Origin: Mycobacterium sp. UM_CSW
GTDB taxonomy: Bacteria > Actinomycetota > Actinomycetes > Mycobacteriales > Mycobacteriaceae
Length of the DNA: 64,000 nucleotides
NCBI RefSeq assembly: GCF_000455205.1
Contig: NZ_AUWQ01000028.1
Location: 32,520-96,519 of the forward strand
Direction: 5' to 3'
Part shown: in pieces, positions 7,758 through 15,872 of the stretch
Position numbering within the stretch: position 1 is the stretch's first letter
Layout: each line of letters begins with the position of its first letter
Program-made: the position numbers and the translations under genes
Notes under the pieces: model-generated
Database searches by the model: none
The model's input: the letters and a program-made list of their open reading frames with translations, nothing else
What the model was told of the DNA's origin: nothing

Positions 7758-9317
7758 TCAAGTCTGCAGACGACCGCTGGCGAGGGCTTCGCGCAGCTCC
7801 TTCTTGATCACCTTGCCGAACTGATTGCGCGGCAGCGCATCGACGATCACCAGGCGCTCGGGGTGTTTGTAGCGGCTCAACCCTTGCGAATGGCAGTGCT
7901 GCACCAGGGATTCCAGCGACACGTCGTCACTCGATGCGGGAACCACCACGGCGCAGACGCGCTCGCCCGTGCGCGGGTCGGGTACTCCGACGACCGCGAC
8001 GTCGGCGACAGCGGGATGGGTGGCCAGCGCATTTTCGACTTCCTGGGCCGAGACATTCTCGGCGTTGCGGATGATCGCATCCTTGATCCGGCCCGTGACG
8101 CGGACGTTGCCATTCTCGTCGATCAGCCCGAGATCGCCTGTGCGCAACCATCCTTCGGCGTCGAACGCGTCGGCGTCGAGCGCGGCGTCGGCGTAGCCGA
8201 GGAAGCATTGGGGTCCCTTGAGCCGCAGCTCACCCTCCTGCCCAGCGGACAGTTCGATTCCTGCGTCGACGACCCGGACCCTGACGCCGGGTCCCGGTGC
8301 GCCGACGGTGTGGTCGAGCACCTCCGGCGGCCCGGTCAGCGACGGTGAGGTCGCGACCGGAAACTCGGTGAGGCCCCATGCGTTCGCGATGCCGGCCACA
8401 CCGAAGGTTTCGCGGACCTGGTGGCCCAGTTCGGGGGTGATCGGCGCGCCGCCGGCCAGGCAGCCCCGCACAAACGGGAACAGCGGCTCGTCGCCGTGGT
8501 TGCGCTGGGCCTCGAGGAACGCCAGGAAGAACGGTGTCGCCATGCCCAGAAAGGTCGGGTTGTGGGCGGCGATGGACAGCGGCGTGGTGGCCGGGTCGAA
8601 TACCTCGAACAGCGCTAACCGCATGCCGGTCATCAGCCCGACGGCCAGCATCACGGCACCGCCGATGTGCGCGAAGGGAAAGCCGATGGGATCCACGTCG
8701 CTGGCGGTGATGCCCATCTTTTCCGCCAAGCCCGCGGCGGGCGCCATCACCGACGCATCGGTGTGGCGAATCCCCTTGGGGGCCGCGGTGGTTCCGGACG
8801 AGTAGTAGATCCATCGCGCGTCGCCGGTAGGCCCTGGCGGCGGGCCGAGGGCATCGGCGCTCGCGCGGGGCAGCCTAAGGTCACCGGCCGAGGGTGGCGT
8901 CGCCAGGTCGACGGTGATGACGCGGAAGCCCCGGTCCGTGGCGAGGGCCCGCGCCAGGCCGCCGTAGTCGAATCGGTGCCAAAACTCTGGCACCACAAGG
9001 AATTCGGTAGACAGCTGGGCGGTGATGAAGCCGACCTCGTGTTCACGCAGTATCGGGATGATCGGGTTTTGGACCGCGCCGAGTCGGGCTAGCGCCGCCA
9101 TGACGACGGCGGTTTCCAGCGTCGTCGGCAGTTGCCAGGACACCACCGTTCCCGCGCCTATCCCCCGTTCGGCGAACGCGGCGGCCGTCGCGCATGCGGC
9201 GTCGCGGAATTGACGTGCGGTCAGGCTGCGGCCATACTCGTCGGCGAGCAGCGGCAGGTCCGGTCTTCGCCGGGCGGCCTCGGCGATCAATGCCCAGTAG
9301 GTGGGGTCGTCCTTCAT
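7758..9317 (-). CDS. Acyl-CoA synthetase (FadD-like AMP-dependent ligase)
   Basis: 519 aa ANL-superfamily enzyme that activates a carboxylic acid to acyl-AMP and then acyl-CoA. The signatures are P-loop YYSSGTTAAPKGIRH, A5-type NAWGLTE, A7 GWLRTGDLG, hinge GRIKDAIIRNAENVSAQEVE and the catalytic Lys in NQFGKVIKKELRE. It resembles cyclohexanecarboxylate- and medium-chain-CoA ligases. The ATG at 9317 overlaps the stop of the upstream thioesterase-like gene (ATGA), so the two are co-translated. The exact acid is unknown. Confidence 0.9.
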   Translation of the reverse strand: MKDDPTYWALIAEAARRRPDLPLLADEYGRSLTARQFRDAACATAAAFAERGIGAGTVVSWQLPTTLETAVVMAALARLGAVQNPIIPILREHEVGFITAQLSTEFLVVPEFWHRFDYGGLARALATDRGFRVITVDLATPPSAGDLRLPRASADALGPPPGPTGDARWIYYSSGTTAAPKGIRHTDASVMAPAAGLAEKMGITASDVDPIGFPFAHIGGAVMLAVGLMTGMRLALFEVFDPATTPLSIAAHNPTFLGMATPFFLAFLEAQRNHGDEPLFPFVRGCLAGGAPITPELGHQVRETFGVAGIANAWGLTEFPVATSPSLTGPPEVLDHTVGAPGPGVRVRVVDAGIELSAGQEGELRLKGPQCFLGYADAALDADAFDAEGWLRTGDLGLIDENGNVRVTGRIKDAIIRNAENVSAQEVENALATHPAVADVAVVGVPDPRTGERVCAVVVPASSDDVSLESLVQHCHSQGLSRYKHPERLVIVDALPRNQFGKVIKKELREALASGRLQT

Positions 9318-10153
9318 TCGGCCGGTGGCGCGGTGATCGGCCGAAATCCGGAGTGCGCGATGGCAACCGAGACGGAACTGCCGATCGGGCCGTGGTGGTC
9401 GACGAGGACGGCCGACCCGGTGGCGACGCCGTCGTGGCTGTAATGCGTGAGTGAGGCCAGCCCGATGTGGGGCCCTTCGGGCAGTCGGGTCAGCGTCAGG
9501 GTGTAGTCGACGTTGATGAACTGCAAACCGTTTGTGCCCCAATTGGCCAGGGACGCCGTGATGTCCGCGCCCATGGCCGCGCGGGTGAAAGGGGTGAGCG
9601 GCTCGCCGTCGATCAGCGAACGGGTCTCGTGCAGCCAGGTGTATTTCGGTCCCGAGTCGGGCCAATCGGGATCGGGATTCTGAATCCCGGTGCCCCAGCC
9701 GTAAGTGCGCATGAACAGCGACGGCGCGGGGCCGTCGTCGATGGGCAGCGGCGGCATCTCCACGGCCGGTGACCACACCTGCCCCTCTGGCTGTGGGCCG
9801 CGCCGCAGAAACAATGCGCTCCCCCGCGCTACGGGCGTACCGCGCTGGGTGAGCACGATCTCGACGAGCCGCAGTCGCCGGCGATCGTGGTGCACCTGCG
9901 TGTGGACCTCGATCGGTTCGAGCGCGGTGGGCGCGGGTAGGTCGACGGTCAGCCGCGCAGGTTGCAGTTGCGGATCGTCCACCGCGCGTTCGGCGGCCCA
10001 CCCCAAGAGACCGCCCACGACGTGTCCACTCAGCGACGGGCCCCAGCCGCCCCGCGCGATTCCGTTTGGCACAAAACGGTTTTCGTCGCGCAGAAAGTAC
10101 GGCGCCTGCGCCGCGGAATCAACGTCATCCGGCGCGATATTGGTTTCGGTCAA
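9314..10153 (-). CDS. Thioesterase-superfamily (acyl-CoA, TesB-like) protein
   Basis: 279 aa, double-hotdog organisation. The first hotdog has PNGIARGGWGPSLSGHVVGGLLGWAAE, and the second ends with DYTLTLTRLPEGPHIGLAS and a DHHGPIGSSVSVAIAH strand pair. This matches actinobacterial acyl-CoA thioesterase-domain proteins that hydrolyse or bind acyl-CoA. The TTG at 10153 is chosen because GAGAAAGAG lies eight bases upstream and the conserved region begins soon after; no better start is in frame. It is coupled by ATGA to the acyl-CoA ligase, so both act on the same acyl pool. Confidence 0.8.
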   Translation of the reverse strand: MTETNIAPDDVDSAAQAPYFLRDENRFVPNGIARGGWGPSLSGHVVGGLLGWAAERAVDDPQLQPARLTVDLPAPTALEPIEVHTQVHHDRRRLRLVEIVLTQRGTPVARGSALFLRRGPQPEGQVWSPAVEMPPLPIDDGPAPSLFMRTYGWGTGIQNPDPDWPDSGPKYTWLHETRSLIDGEPLTPFTRAAMGADITASLANWGTNGLQFINVDYTLTLTRLPEGPHIGLASLTHYSHDGVATGSAVLVDHHGPIGSSVSVAIAHSGFRPITAPPAE

Positions 10154-10223
10154 AGCACGCTCTTTCTCGTCGGGACGGCAACAGTTGATATTACAGTTTC
10201 TGTTTCCAGTCCAGCCGAGAGGA

Positions 10224-10949
10224 TTACGCGATTGCGGCGCCCACCAGGTGTCCGATCGCGTAGGTGACCGCCAAAGCGAGCCCACCGCCGATGACGTTGC
10301 GGGCGACCGCCCGGCCCTGCGGCGCGCCGCCCAGTCCCGCCGACACCGCACCCGTCAGCACCAAGGCCAGCAGCACCGCGACGACGGTGGCCGGGATTCT
10401 CCAAGCCGTCGGCGGCACCAGGATCACGATCAACGGCAACATCGCGCCCACGGTGAACGACAGCGCCGAGGACATCGCCGCTTGCCACGGATTGGTCAGC
10501 TCCTCGGGGTCGATACCCAGTTCGACCTCGGCGTGGGCGACGAAGGGATTGTGGTCGGTGAGTTCCTCGGCCACGGTGCGCGCCGTCGCCGGTGACAGAC
10601 CCTTGGCCTCGTAAAGCTCGGCCAGCTCGTCCAATTCGGCGGCCGGGTCGTCGCGCAACTCCTGCATTTCCTTGGTCAGCAGCGCCTGCTCGGTGTCGCG
10701 CTGCGTGCTGACCGAGACGTATTCGCCCAACGCCATCGACACGGCCCCGGCGACCAGACCGGCGACGCCGGCGGTCAAGATCGGGCCGCGTTCCACCGTC
10801 GCCGCCGCGACGCCCACGACGATGCCCGCGGTGGACACGATCCCGTCGTTGGCGCCCAGTACGCCGGCACGCAGCCAATTCAGCCTCGACGAGACCGAAC
10901 CCACATGGGGTTCGGCGGGGTGGGAGGTAGTCGACACGTCCGCAACCAT
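10224..10949 (-). CDS. VIT1/CCC1-family iron/manganese transporter
   Basis: 241 aa. Five hydrophobic segments flank a hydrophilic Glu-rich middle (ALLTKEMQELRDD, AELDELAELYEAKGL), as in VIT1/CCC1 proteins where that helix gathers divalent metal. The first membrane pair carries GANDGIVSTAGIVVGVAAA and AGAVSMALGEYVSVSTQRD, both family hallmarks. It is expected to export Fe2+ or Mn2+. The ATG at 10949 precedes a plausible short N terminus; an upstream extension is Trp/Arg-rich and unlikely. The thioesterase-like gene follows after 70 bases. Confidence 0.9.
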   Translation of the reverse strand: MVADVSTTSHPAEPHVGSVSSRLNWLRAGVLGANDGIVSTAGIVVGVAAATVERGPILTAGVAGLVAGAVSMALGEYVSVSTQRDTEQALLTKEMQELRDDPAAELDELAELYEAKGLSPATARTVAEELTDHNPFVAHAEVELGIDPEELTNPWQAAMSSALSFTVGAMLPLIVILVPPTAWRIPATVVAVLLALVLTGAVSAGLGGAPQGRAVARNVIGGGLALAVTYAIGHLVGAAIA

Positions 10950-11146
10950 ATACGGCGAAATGGCTTCCGACCAGCAAATATAGGCTTGCCAAAGCGAGCG
11001 CAGCCTTGCCTCATTCGCGGTTCTCGATGACTTGTCGCCGCCCAAACGTTGCGCATGGGCCCGTCACAGCTAATCCATAGACGCGCTATCTAACGTGTGG
11101 GTTGTTGGGGGGTTCTAGGAACTCACTTATGGACAGGTGAAGGACT

Positions 11147-11815
11147 ATGAAATTAAAGCAATTGATCGCGGGGGGGACCATCGCCGGCGCTCTCGCCGCC
11201 GCCGCGTTGGGCATGGGCGCCGGTTCGGCGTTTGCCGCTCCGGGAGCGCCCCCGCCGGCGCCCGGTAACCACGGCGGCCCGGCGCCCGGGGATCACCGGC
11301 CGGCCGGACCGAATGACCCGGGCGGACCGGGTGGCCCGGGCGGGCCTGGTGGTCCTCCGGGTGGTCCCGGCGGACCCGATCACCGCGGTGGACCAGGCGG
11401 CCCCGGCGGCCCGGGCGGACCCGCGCCCGACCATCCTGGCGGCCCTGGTGGCCCCGGCGGTCCCGACCATCCTGGCGGACCTGGCGGCCCCGGCGGTCCC
11501 GACCATCCCGGCGGACCGGGTGGCCCCGGCGGTCCCGACCATCCCGGCGGACCGGGTGGACCCGGCGGACCGGGCGGCCCCTGGCATGGCGACCCGCAGC
11601 GCGGCTACTTCCACGGCGCCCCGTGGGGCGACGGGCCCGGACCTTGGGGATACGGTCCACCGCCGCGGCCGGCGTGGGATCGGCCGCTGCCGCCACCCGG
11701 CGGGCCGTGGGGGTATGGCCCCATCCATTACTACGGCTACGACGAGACGCCCGTCTGGGATCCCGGCTTCAACCAGTGGGGGTTCTGGTTCTTCGGGGTC
11801 TGGATCCCGCTGTAA
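11147..11815 (+). CDS. Exported Gly-Gly-Pro repeat (collagen-like) protein
   Basis: 222 aa. A signal peptide ([10 protein letters not shown]..., cleavage near AFA-APG) leads into about 110 residues of nearly pure GGP triplets, interrupted by DHP and DHR. At least four tandem 12-residue units [12 protein letters not shown] are visible, 36 bp each at about 11428-11570. The C-terminal 80 residues are Trp/Tyr/Pro-rich ([25 protein letters not shown]) and form a different, aromatic domain. GGP triplets satisfy Gly-X-Y. The product is exported; its function is unknown. A smaller GGP protein lies 2.7 kb away. Confidence 0.75.
   Translation: MKLKQLIAGGTIAGALAAAALGMGAGSAFAAPGAPPPAPGNHGGPAPGDHRPAGPNDPGGPGGPGGPGGPPGGPGGPDHRGGPGGPGGPGGPAPDHPGGPGGPGGPDHPGGPGGPGGPDHPGGPGGPGGPDHPGGPGGPGGPGGPWHGDPQRGYFHGAPWGDGPGPWGYGPPPRPAWDRPLPPPGGPWGYGPIHYYGYDETPVWDPGFNQWGFWFFGVWIPL
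11428..11570 (+). repeat. 36-bp tandem repeats encoding GGP-rich units
   Basis: About four direct copies of a 36-bp unit encode [12 protein letters not shown]. They differ only at third positions, such as cctggcggc versus cccggcgga. The array should be prone to slippage and unit-number variation between strains. Confidence 0.7.
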
Positions 11816-11831
11816 CAGCTCGACCCGCCCG

Positions 11832-11863
11832 ATGCCCGTCTCACCGGCCGGTGAGGCGGGCAT
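11832..11863. terminator. Strong bidirectional hairpin between convergent genes
   Basis: Arms ATGCCCG-T-CTCACCGG and CCGGTGAG-G-CGGGCAT form a 16-pair stem with one T-G wobble and virtually no loop. It lies between the convergent ends of the GGP protein gene and the F420 oxidoreductase gene. There is no U-run, as is common for mycobacterial terminators. Confidence 0.6.
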
Positions 11864-11881
11864 TGACGGGATCGGTTGAGC

Positions 11882-12802
11882 CTAGGCCACTTTGGGTTTG
11901 ATCTCCTCGATGACCCATTGGGCGTAGTCGAGGTACTCGTCGACCCCGCGGACGGCGAGAACGGGCACCGCGCTGAAGGTCACCCCCTGCTCGGCGAGCC
12001 AATTCAGGCGGTCGACGAGCTCCTGAGCGCTCATGCCGGGACGCGCGTGTGGATCGCTGACGGCGCGATGTCCCTCGCCGACGCGGTTGGTGCCCAGCCC
12101 GTGCATCACCTCGAACGGGCGCCCGTCGTAGGCGGGTTGACCCTTGATGAAGTCGACACGCTCGGCGATCTTTTCCGGCGGGGTCAAAAACGGCCACCAC
12201 CCGGAGGCGAATCGCGCGGCGCGCTTCAGCGCGGCATCGGCGTCGCCACCGATCCATACCGGAAGATGCGGTTTCTGAACGGGTTTGGGCTCGAACGCCA
12301 TGTCCCGGAACGACACGTAACGGCCCTCGTAACGGGGCGAGTCGCTGGTCCACAGCTCGATGATCGCCTCGAGGTACTCGTCGGCGATGCGGCCGCGTTC
12401 GTGGAAGGGCACCGCGAGGACGTCGAATTCGCGCTCCAGCCAACCGACTCCGAAGGTCACCATCATCCGCCCACTGCTCATCCAGTCGGCGGTCGCCAGC
12501 GCCTTGGCGAGCACGATCGGATGTTGCAGCGGCAGTATCGTGACGCACGAATTCAGCCGGATCTTCTCGGTGGCTCCCGCGATGTAGGCCTGCGCGACGG
12601 TCGAGGAAAGGTAATGCGGGCCCGACAGTTCGACGTGGTCGGTGGGGATGACGTAGTGCTCGGGGATCGCGATCATGTCGTAGCCCATCGCCTCGGCGCA
12701 CTTGGCCGTTCGGGTCTGATCGGCGCCGGTGACGCCGGCCTCCCAGGGCTGGCTGATCGCCTTGAGGCGCAGCATGTGCGGTAGCGGGAAGGCGAACTTC
12801 AT
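11882..12802 (-). CDS. LLM-class F420-dependent oxidoreductase (TIGR03619-like)
   Basis: 306 aa luciferase-like TIM barrel starting MKFAFPLPHMLRLKAISQPW. Family features are AEAMGYDMIAIPEHY, the RIRLNSCVTILPLQHPI-type strand (here KIRLNSCVT), VTFGVGWLEREFDVL and LPVWIGGDADAALKRAARF. Such enzymes use reduced deazaflavin F420 for hydride transfer to an unknown substrate. The ATG at 12802 has AGGAG seven bases upstream; a longer Ser-rich reading is rejected. It is divergent from the XRE gene with 94 bases between starts. Confidence 0.88.
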   Translation of the reverse strand: MKFAFPLPHMLRLKAISQPWEAGVTGADQTRTAKCAEAMGYDMIAIPEHYVIPTDHVELSGPHYLSSTVAQAYIAGATEKIRLNSCVTILPLQHPIVLAKALATADWMSSGRMMVTFGVGWLEREFDVLAVPFHERGRIADEYLEAIIELWTSDSPRYEGRYVSFRDMAFEPKPVQKPHLPVWIGGDADAALKRAARFASGWWPFLTPPEKIAERVDFIKGQPAYDGRPFEVMHGLGTNRVGEGHRAVSDPHARPGMSAQELVDRLNWLAEQGVTFSAVPVLAVRGVDEYLDYAQWVIEEIKPKVA

Positions 12803-12873
12803 TTGCGCTCCTGGCGTGCTCGACGACCACTGTCTGGCATTGTGACTGGCCGAATGGCACGCGGTCGATGACA

Positions 12874-12896
12874 TAGCAGAACTGCTATAATGTGGC
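12874..12896 (+). promoter_or_regulatory. Leaderless promoter with palindromic operator (XRE/NTase operon)
   Basis: A perfect palindrome TAGCAG-AA-CTGCTA (12874-12887) runs directly into a consensus TATAAT (12886-12891). The ATG of the XRE gene begins five bases after the -10 box and there is no ribosome site, so the transcript is very probably leaderless. Binding of the XRE protein here would block RNA polymerase, as expected for toxin-antitoxin autoregulation. Confidence 0.65.
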
Positions 12897-13217
12897 ATGA
12901 CGTCTTACGGCGGTGATCTGGTCCGCGAGGCCCGGCGCCGGGCCGCCCTTACGCAGGCCGAGTTGGCGACCCGAGCTGGCACGACCCAATCCGCAATCGC
13001 GCGTTGGGAATCCGGCCGGACCGCCATCAGCCTCGACGACGTCCGTCGGCTGACGCGCTTGTGCGGCTTCGATCTCGAGCTCATGCTCGTACCGCGCGAT
13101 GACAGCGACATCGCCCAGGCGACGCGCCTGGCGGGGCTGAGTGGCCAGGAACGGATGGATCGCCACGCCCGGGTGGCCCGGCAACTCGCGGCGCTGCGAC
13201 AGGCGGGGCGGAATTGA
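12897..13217 (+). CDS. XRE-family helix-turn-helix protein, probable antitoxin
   Basis: 106 aa. A Cro/C1-type HTH occupies about residues 5-60 (LVREARRRAALTQAELATRAGTTQSAIARWESGRTAI shows helices 1-4). The remaining tail is helical and basic (ERMDRHARVARQLAALRQ). Its stop lies directly before, and nearly touches, the start of the nucleotidyltransferase gene. The tight two-gene order, leaderless promoter and operator suggest it is the antitoxin and autorepressor of the pair. The HTH is certain; the antitoxin role is inferred. Confidence 0.82.
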   Translation: MTSYGGDLVREARRRAALTQAELATRAGTTQSAIARWESGRTAISLDDVRRLTRLCGFDLELMLVPRDDSDIAQATRLAGLSGQERMDRHARVARQLAALRQAGRN

Positions 13218-13218
13218 G

Positions 13219-13707
13219 TTGGAACTCGACTTGCCTCGCATGCTTGGGGCCCTGCACCGAAACAAAGTCGCCTACGTCCTCATCGGCGGCCTCGCCGCGG
13301 TCTACCACGGTTCTCCCTTTCCCACGGAGGACGCCGATATCACCCCCGACATCGGCCGGCGGAATCTCGACAACCTCGCCGCTGCCCTCCGCGAACTCAA
13401 CGCAAAGGTCCGCACCGAGTCCGAGCCGAGCGGCCTGCCTTTCAGCTGTGACGGCGAGACACTGGCCGACGCGCAAACCTGGAACCTCACAACCGACGCC
13501 GGCGATCTAGACATAACCTTTAAGCCTTCTGGCACAGGCGGATACCGTGATTTGCGCCGAGACGCGGTCCACGCCCCGCTCTACGGAGTAAACGTGCGCA
13601 TCGCGTCGCTCGGTGACGTCATCCGGTCAAAACAGGCAGCGAACCGACCCAAGGACCAGCGAACGTTGCCCACCCTTCGGGAAATCCTCGCCCGGCGGCG
13701 CGGCTAG
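13219..13707 (+). CDS. MenT/AbiEii-like nucleotidyltransferase, probable toxin
   Basis: About 162 aa from a TTG at 13219, one base after the XRE stop; TTG 13231 or ATG 13240 are alternatives. The pol-beta-type nucleotidyltransferase motif is present: GG at the helix start (LIGGLAAVYHG) and the Asp pair in TEDADI, with a third Asp in DLDITF. The C-terminal SLGDVIRSKQAANRPKDQRTL resembles the Lys/Arg-rich helix of AbiEii/MenT toxins, which modify tRNA ends or other targets. Here the partner is XRE, not the usual AbiEi winged helix. The toxin role is inferred. Confidence 0.78.
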   Translation: MELDLPRMLGALHRNKVAYVLIGGLAAVYHGSPFPTEDADITPDIGRRNLDNLAAALRELNAKVRTESEPSGLPFSCDGETLADAQTWNLTTDAGDLDITFKPSGTGGYRDLRRDAVHAPLYGVNVRIASLGDVIRSKQAANRPKDQRTLPTLREILARRRG

Positions 13708-14339
13708 CTTTTGGTGCCGACGGTGATCAGGTCGGACACGACCCGCGTCCACAGCGGCCGTTGAATGCGGTGTTGATCGCTGATGGTGAACCCGGCGTCC
13801 TCGAACAAAGTCCGCATCTCGGCCGGCGACGCGTTGTGCTGTGGTTTCCACCGATTGGTCGCGGGAGCCTGCAGCATCGGTTGCCGAGTGCTCAGGGCGG
13901 AGACGGCCACCAGCCCGCCGTGCCCCAGCACGCGATGGAATTCCCGCAGGGCCGCGGGTTGGTCGAAGAAGTGAAAGGCCGAGGTCGTCACGACGGCGTC
14001 GAGTGCCCCGTCGGCGAAGGGCAGCTGCTCGGCCGGGGCGCGCCGCCACTGCACCCGGTCGGACCGGGCGCGCGCCTGGGCCAGCATGCCGTCGGACATG
14101 TCGACGCCGTAGATCTCGTCGGGGTGCAGTTCACGCTCGATTCGATCGCTGAGAATTCCTGTGCCACAAGCGATGTCAGCGATCTTGCGGCAGTTGTGGG
14201 CGCGCAGTTGCGCGATCACCTCGTCGTGTGGCGGGCGGTACACCCACCGCTGCAGAAAAGGCAGGTCGTAGGCCGGGGCAAGGAAGCTCCACATCCGGGT
14301 GACCGCATCGTTGAGCCCGCGGCGCTGAGCTGACGTCAT
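13704..14339 (-). CDS. Class I SAM-dependent methyltransferase
   Basis: 211 aa. The Rossmann methyltransferase motifs are in order: IADIACGTGILSDRI (motif I, SAM glycine loop), EIYGVDMSDGMLAQA (acidic end of beta2), FADGALDAVVTTSAFHFFDQ (motif II/III) and LGHGGLVAVSAL. It belongs to the UbiE/ menaquinone-like small-molecule methyltransferase group; the substrate is unknown. The stop overlaps the convergent nucleotidyltransferase stop by four bases. Confidence 0.88.
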   Translation of the reverse strand: MTSAQRRGLNDAVTRMWSFLAPAYDLPFLQRWVYRPPHDEVIAQLRAHNCRKIADIACGTGILSDRIERELHPDEIYGVDMSDGMLAQARARSDRVQWRRAPAEQLPFADGALDAVVTTSAFHFFDQPAALREFHRVLGHGGLVAVSALSTRQPMLQAPATNRWKPQHNASPAEMRTLFEDAGFTISDQHRIQRPLWTRVVSDLITVGTKS

Positions 14340-14476
14340 CCGCCCAGTATGACCTTGGTCGCCGCGTCAGTGTGCGCTGGCGGCTTTGCGTGTGTACCCA
14401 CGGCGGAATCTCGGCCGCTTTCCCGCCCAGGATGCACACGAAAAGACCTGGATTCACACGCAAACGCCGGGCCGGG

Positions 14477-14773
14477 CTAGTGTCGGCCGGGACCGCCCGG
14501 TCCGGCGGGACTGCCCGGTAACCCAGGCCCGCCGGGGCCGCCCGGTCCACCCGGACCGCCGGGCCCGCCCGGGCCGCCGGGCCCATTTGCCGCGGGGAGC
14601 ACGAACACGCATTGATTCAAGTCGACGCTCCACGCCCACCCCGGCGCGCAAGGGGGCGGATCGTCGGCCCTGCTGAGCGCCGGCGCGGCGATCGCGATCG
14701 CCGGCAACCCCACCAACGCGAGCGCGAACGCCCCGATGGCGCAACGCGTTCGAAGGTTCCTTGCTTCGGTCAT
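14477..14773 (-). CDS. Small exported Gly-Gly-Pro-tail protein
   Basis: 98 aa. A signal peptide ([22 protein letters not shown]) is followed by a short folded segment with two Cys ([20 protein letters not shown]) and a C-terminal run of (GGP) triplets ending [21 protein letters not shown] lies before the ATG. The domain order is the reverse of the larger GGP protein upstream: Cys module first, GGP last. Exported; function unknown. Confidence 0.7.
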   Translation of the reverse strand: MTEARNLRTRCAIGAFALALVGLPAIAIAAPALSRADDPPPCAPGWAWSVDLNQCVFVLPAANGPGGPGGPGGPGGPGGPGGPGLPGSPAGPGGPGRH

Positions 14774-14851
14774 GTCGGCCTCCTCATGCCCTATGCCTAC
14801 CGATTTAATCGCTCTGCACGCGTGTTTACCGGCATTTTTGCGATTTTCAGG

Positions 14852-15802
14852 TCATCCGGCGGTGGTGAAGGTCCGCCGGTAAGCGTCCGGCGTGGTGGCA
14901 AGCGTGTCCCGGAAGTGCCGTCGCAGCGTGGCGGCGCTGCCGAAGCCGCAGTCGGTTGCGATGCGCTCGATGGGTAAATCGGTAGTTTCCAGGAGCTGTT
15001 GCGCTCGGCGCACGCGTTGGCCGTTCAGCCAGTCGAGGGGCGTACTTCCGGTCCGCGTAACCAGTTGTCGGTGAAGGGTTCTCACGCTCACGCCGGATCG
15101 CCGGGCGAGCCCTTCGACGGTCAGGGGTTCGTCGAGATGCGTTAGCGCCCAGTCCAACGCGTCGCCGACTACGTCATTGCTCGCGGTCTCCGGTATCGGG
15201 TTCGCGTATTGACGCTGGTGTCCTTCGCGGTGCGGCGGCGACACCAGTCGTCGCGCAACCTGATTGGCAACCGTCGCGCCGTAATCCCGTCGCACCATGT
15301 GCAGACACAGGTCGGTGCCGGCGGATTTCCCCGCGGAGGTGAGCACGTCGCCCTCGTCGACATACAGGGCCGCCGAGTCCACCCGGATCTTGGGGTAGCG
15401 CTCGGCAAGCGTGCCCGCGTGCATCCAGTGGGTCGCCGCGCGCCGGCCATCGAGGAGACCGGCTGCCGCGAGTGCGAAAGCGCCGGTGCAGATGGACGCG
15501 ACCCGGGCACCCCGCTGCGACGCCAGCCTGATCGCGTCCACCAGATCGTGCGGCGGCTCCAGGGCGTCGTCGTGGCAGGCGGGGACGATGACGGTGTCGG
15601 CGGCGACGAGGTCGGCGTAGGTATAGGGCGTCGTCGCGGTGAACCAGCGGTCCACGCGTGCGCCCTCGTACGGGCTGCACACCCGCAGCTCGTACCAATC
15701 CCCCGCCAGGTCCGACCGGTTGGTGCCGAAGATCGCGCACGGCGCCGCGAGCTCGAAGATCGGCACCTGGTCACTCAGTGCGATCGCCACAACGTGGGCC
15801 AT
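14852..15802 (-). CDS. GlxA-family AraC-type regulator (DJ-1-like sensor domain)
   Basis: 316 aa. Residues 1-185 form a class I glutamine-amidotransferase/DJ-1-like domain (MAHVVAIALSDQVPIFEL, VIVPACHDDA, ICTGAFALAAAGLL). The last 95 residues are a double-HTH AraC domain (VEGLARRSGVSVRTLHRQL, ERIATDCGFGSAATLRRHF). This is the GlxA group of transcription factors, whose sensor domain is generally not catalytic. It is divergent from the MFS exporter gene with 70 bases between starts and probably controls it. Confidence 0.9.
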   Translation of the reverse strand: MAHVVAIALSDQVPIFELAAPCAIFGTNRSDLAGDWYELRVCSPYEGARVDRWFTATTPYTYADLVAADTVIVPACHDDALEPPHDLVDAIRLASQRGARVASICTGAFALAAAGLLDGRRAATHWMHAGTLAERYPKIRVDSAALYVDEGDVLTSAGKSAGTDLCLHMVRRDYGATVANQVARRLVSPPHREGHQRQYANPIPETASNDVVGDALDWALTHLDEPLTVEGLARRSGVSVRTLHRQLVTRTGSTPLDWLNGQRVRRAQQLLETTDLPIERIATDCGFGSAATLRRHFRDTLATTPDAYRRTFTTAG

Positions 15803-15872
15803 GACCGAAATTGTACGGTTTGTGTCATATCGGCCACTGGTGTGTCGCTGCCGTGGGCCTGATGCTGAAGGC

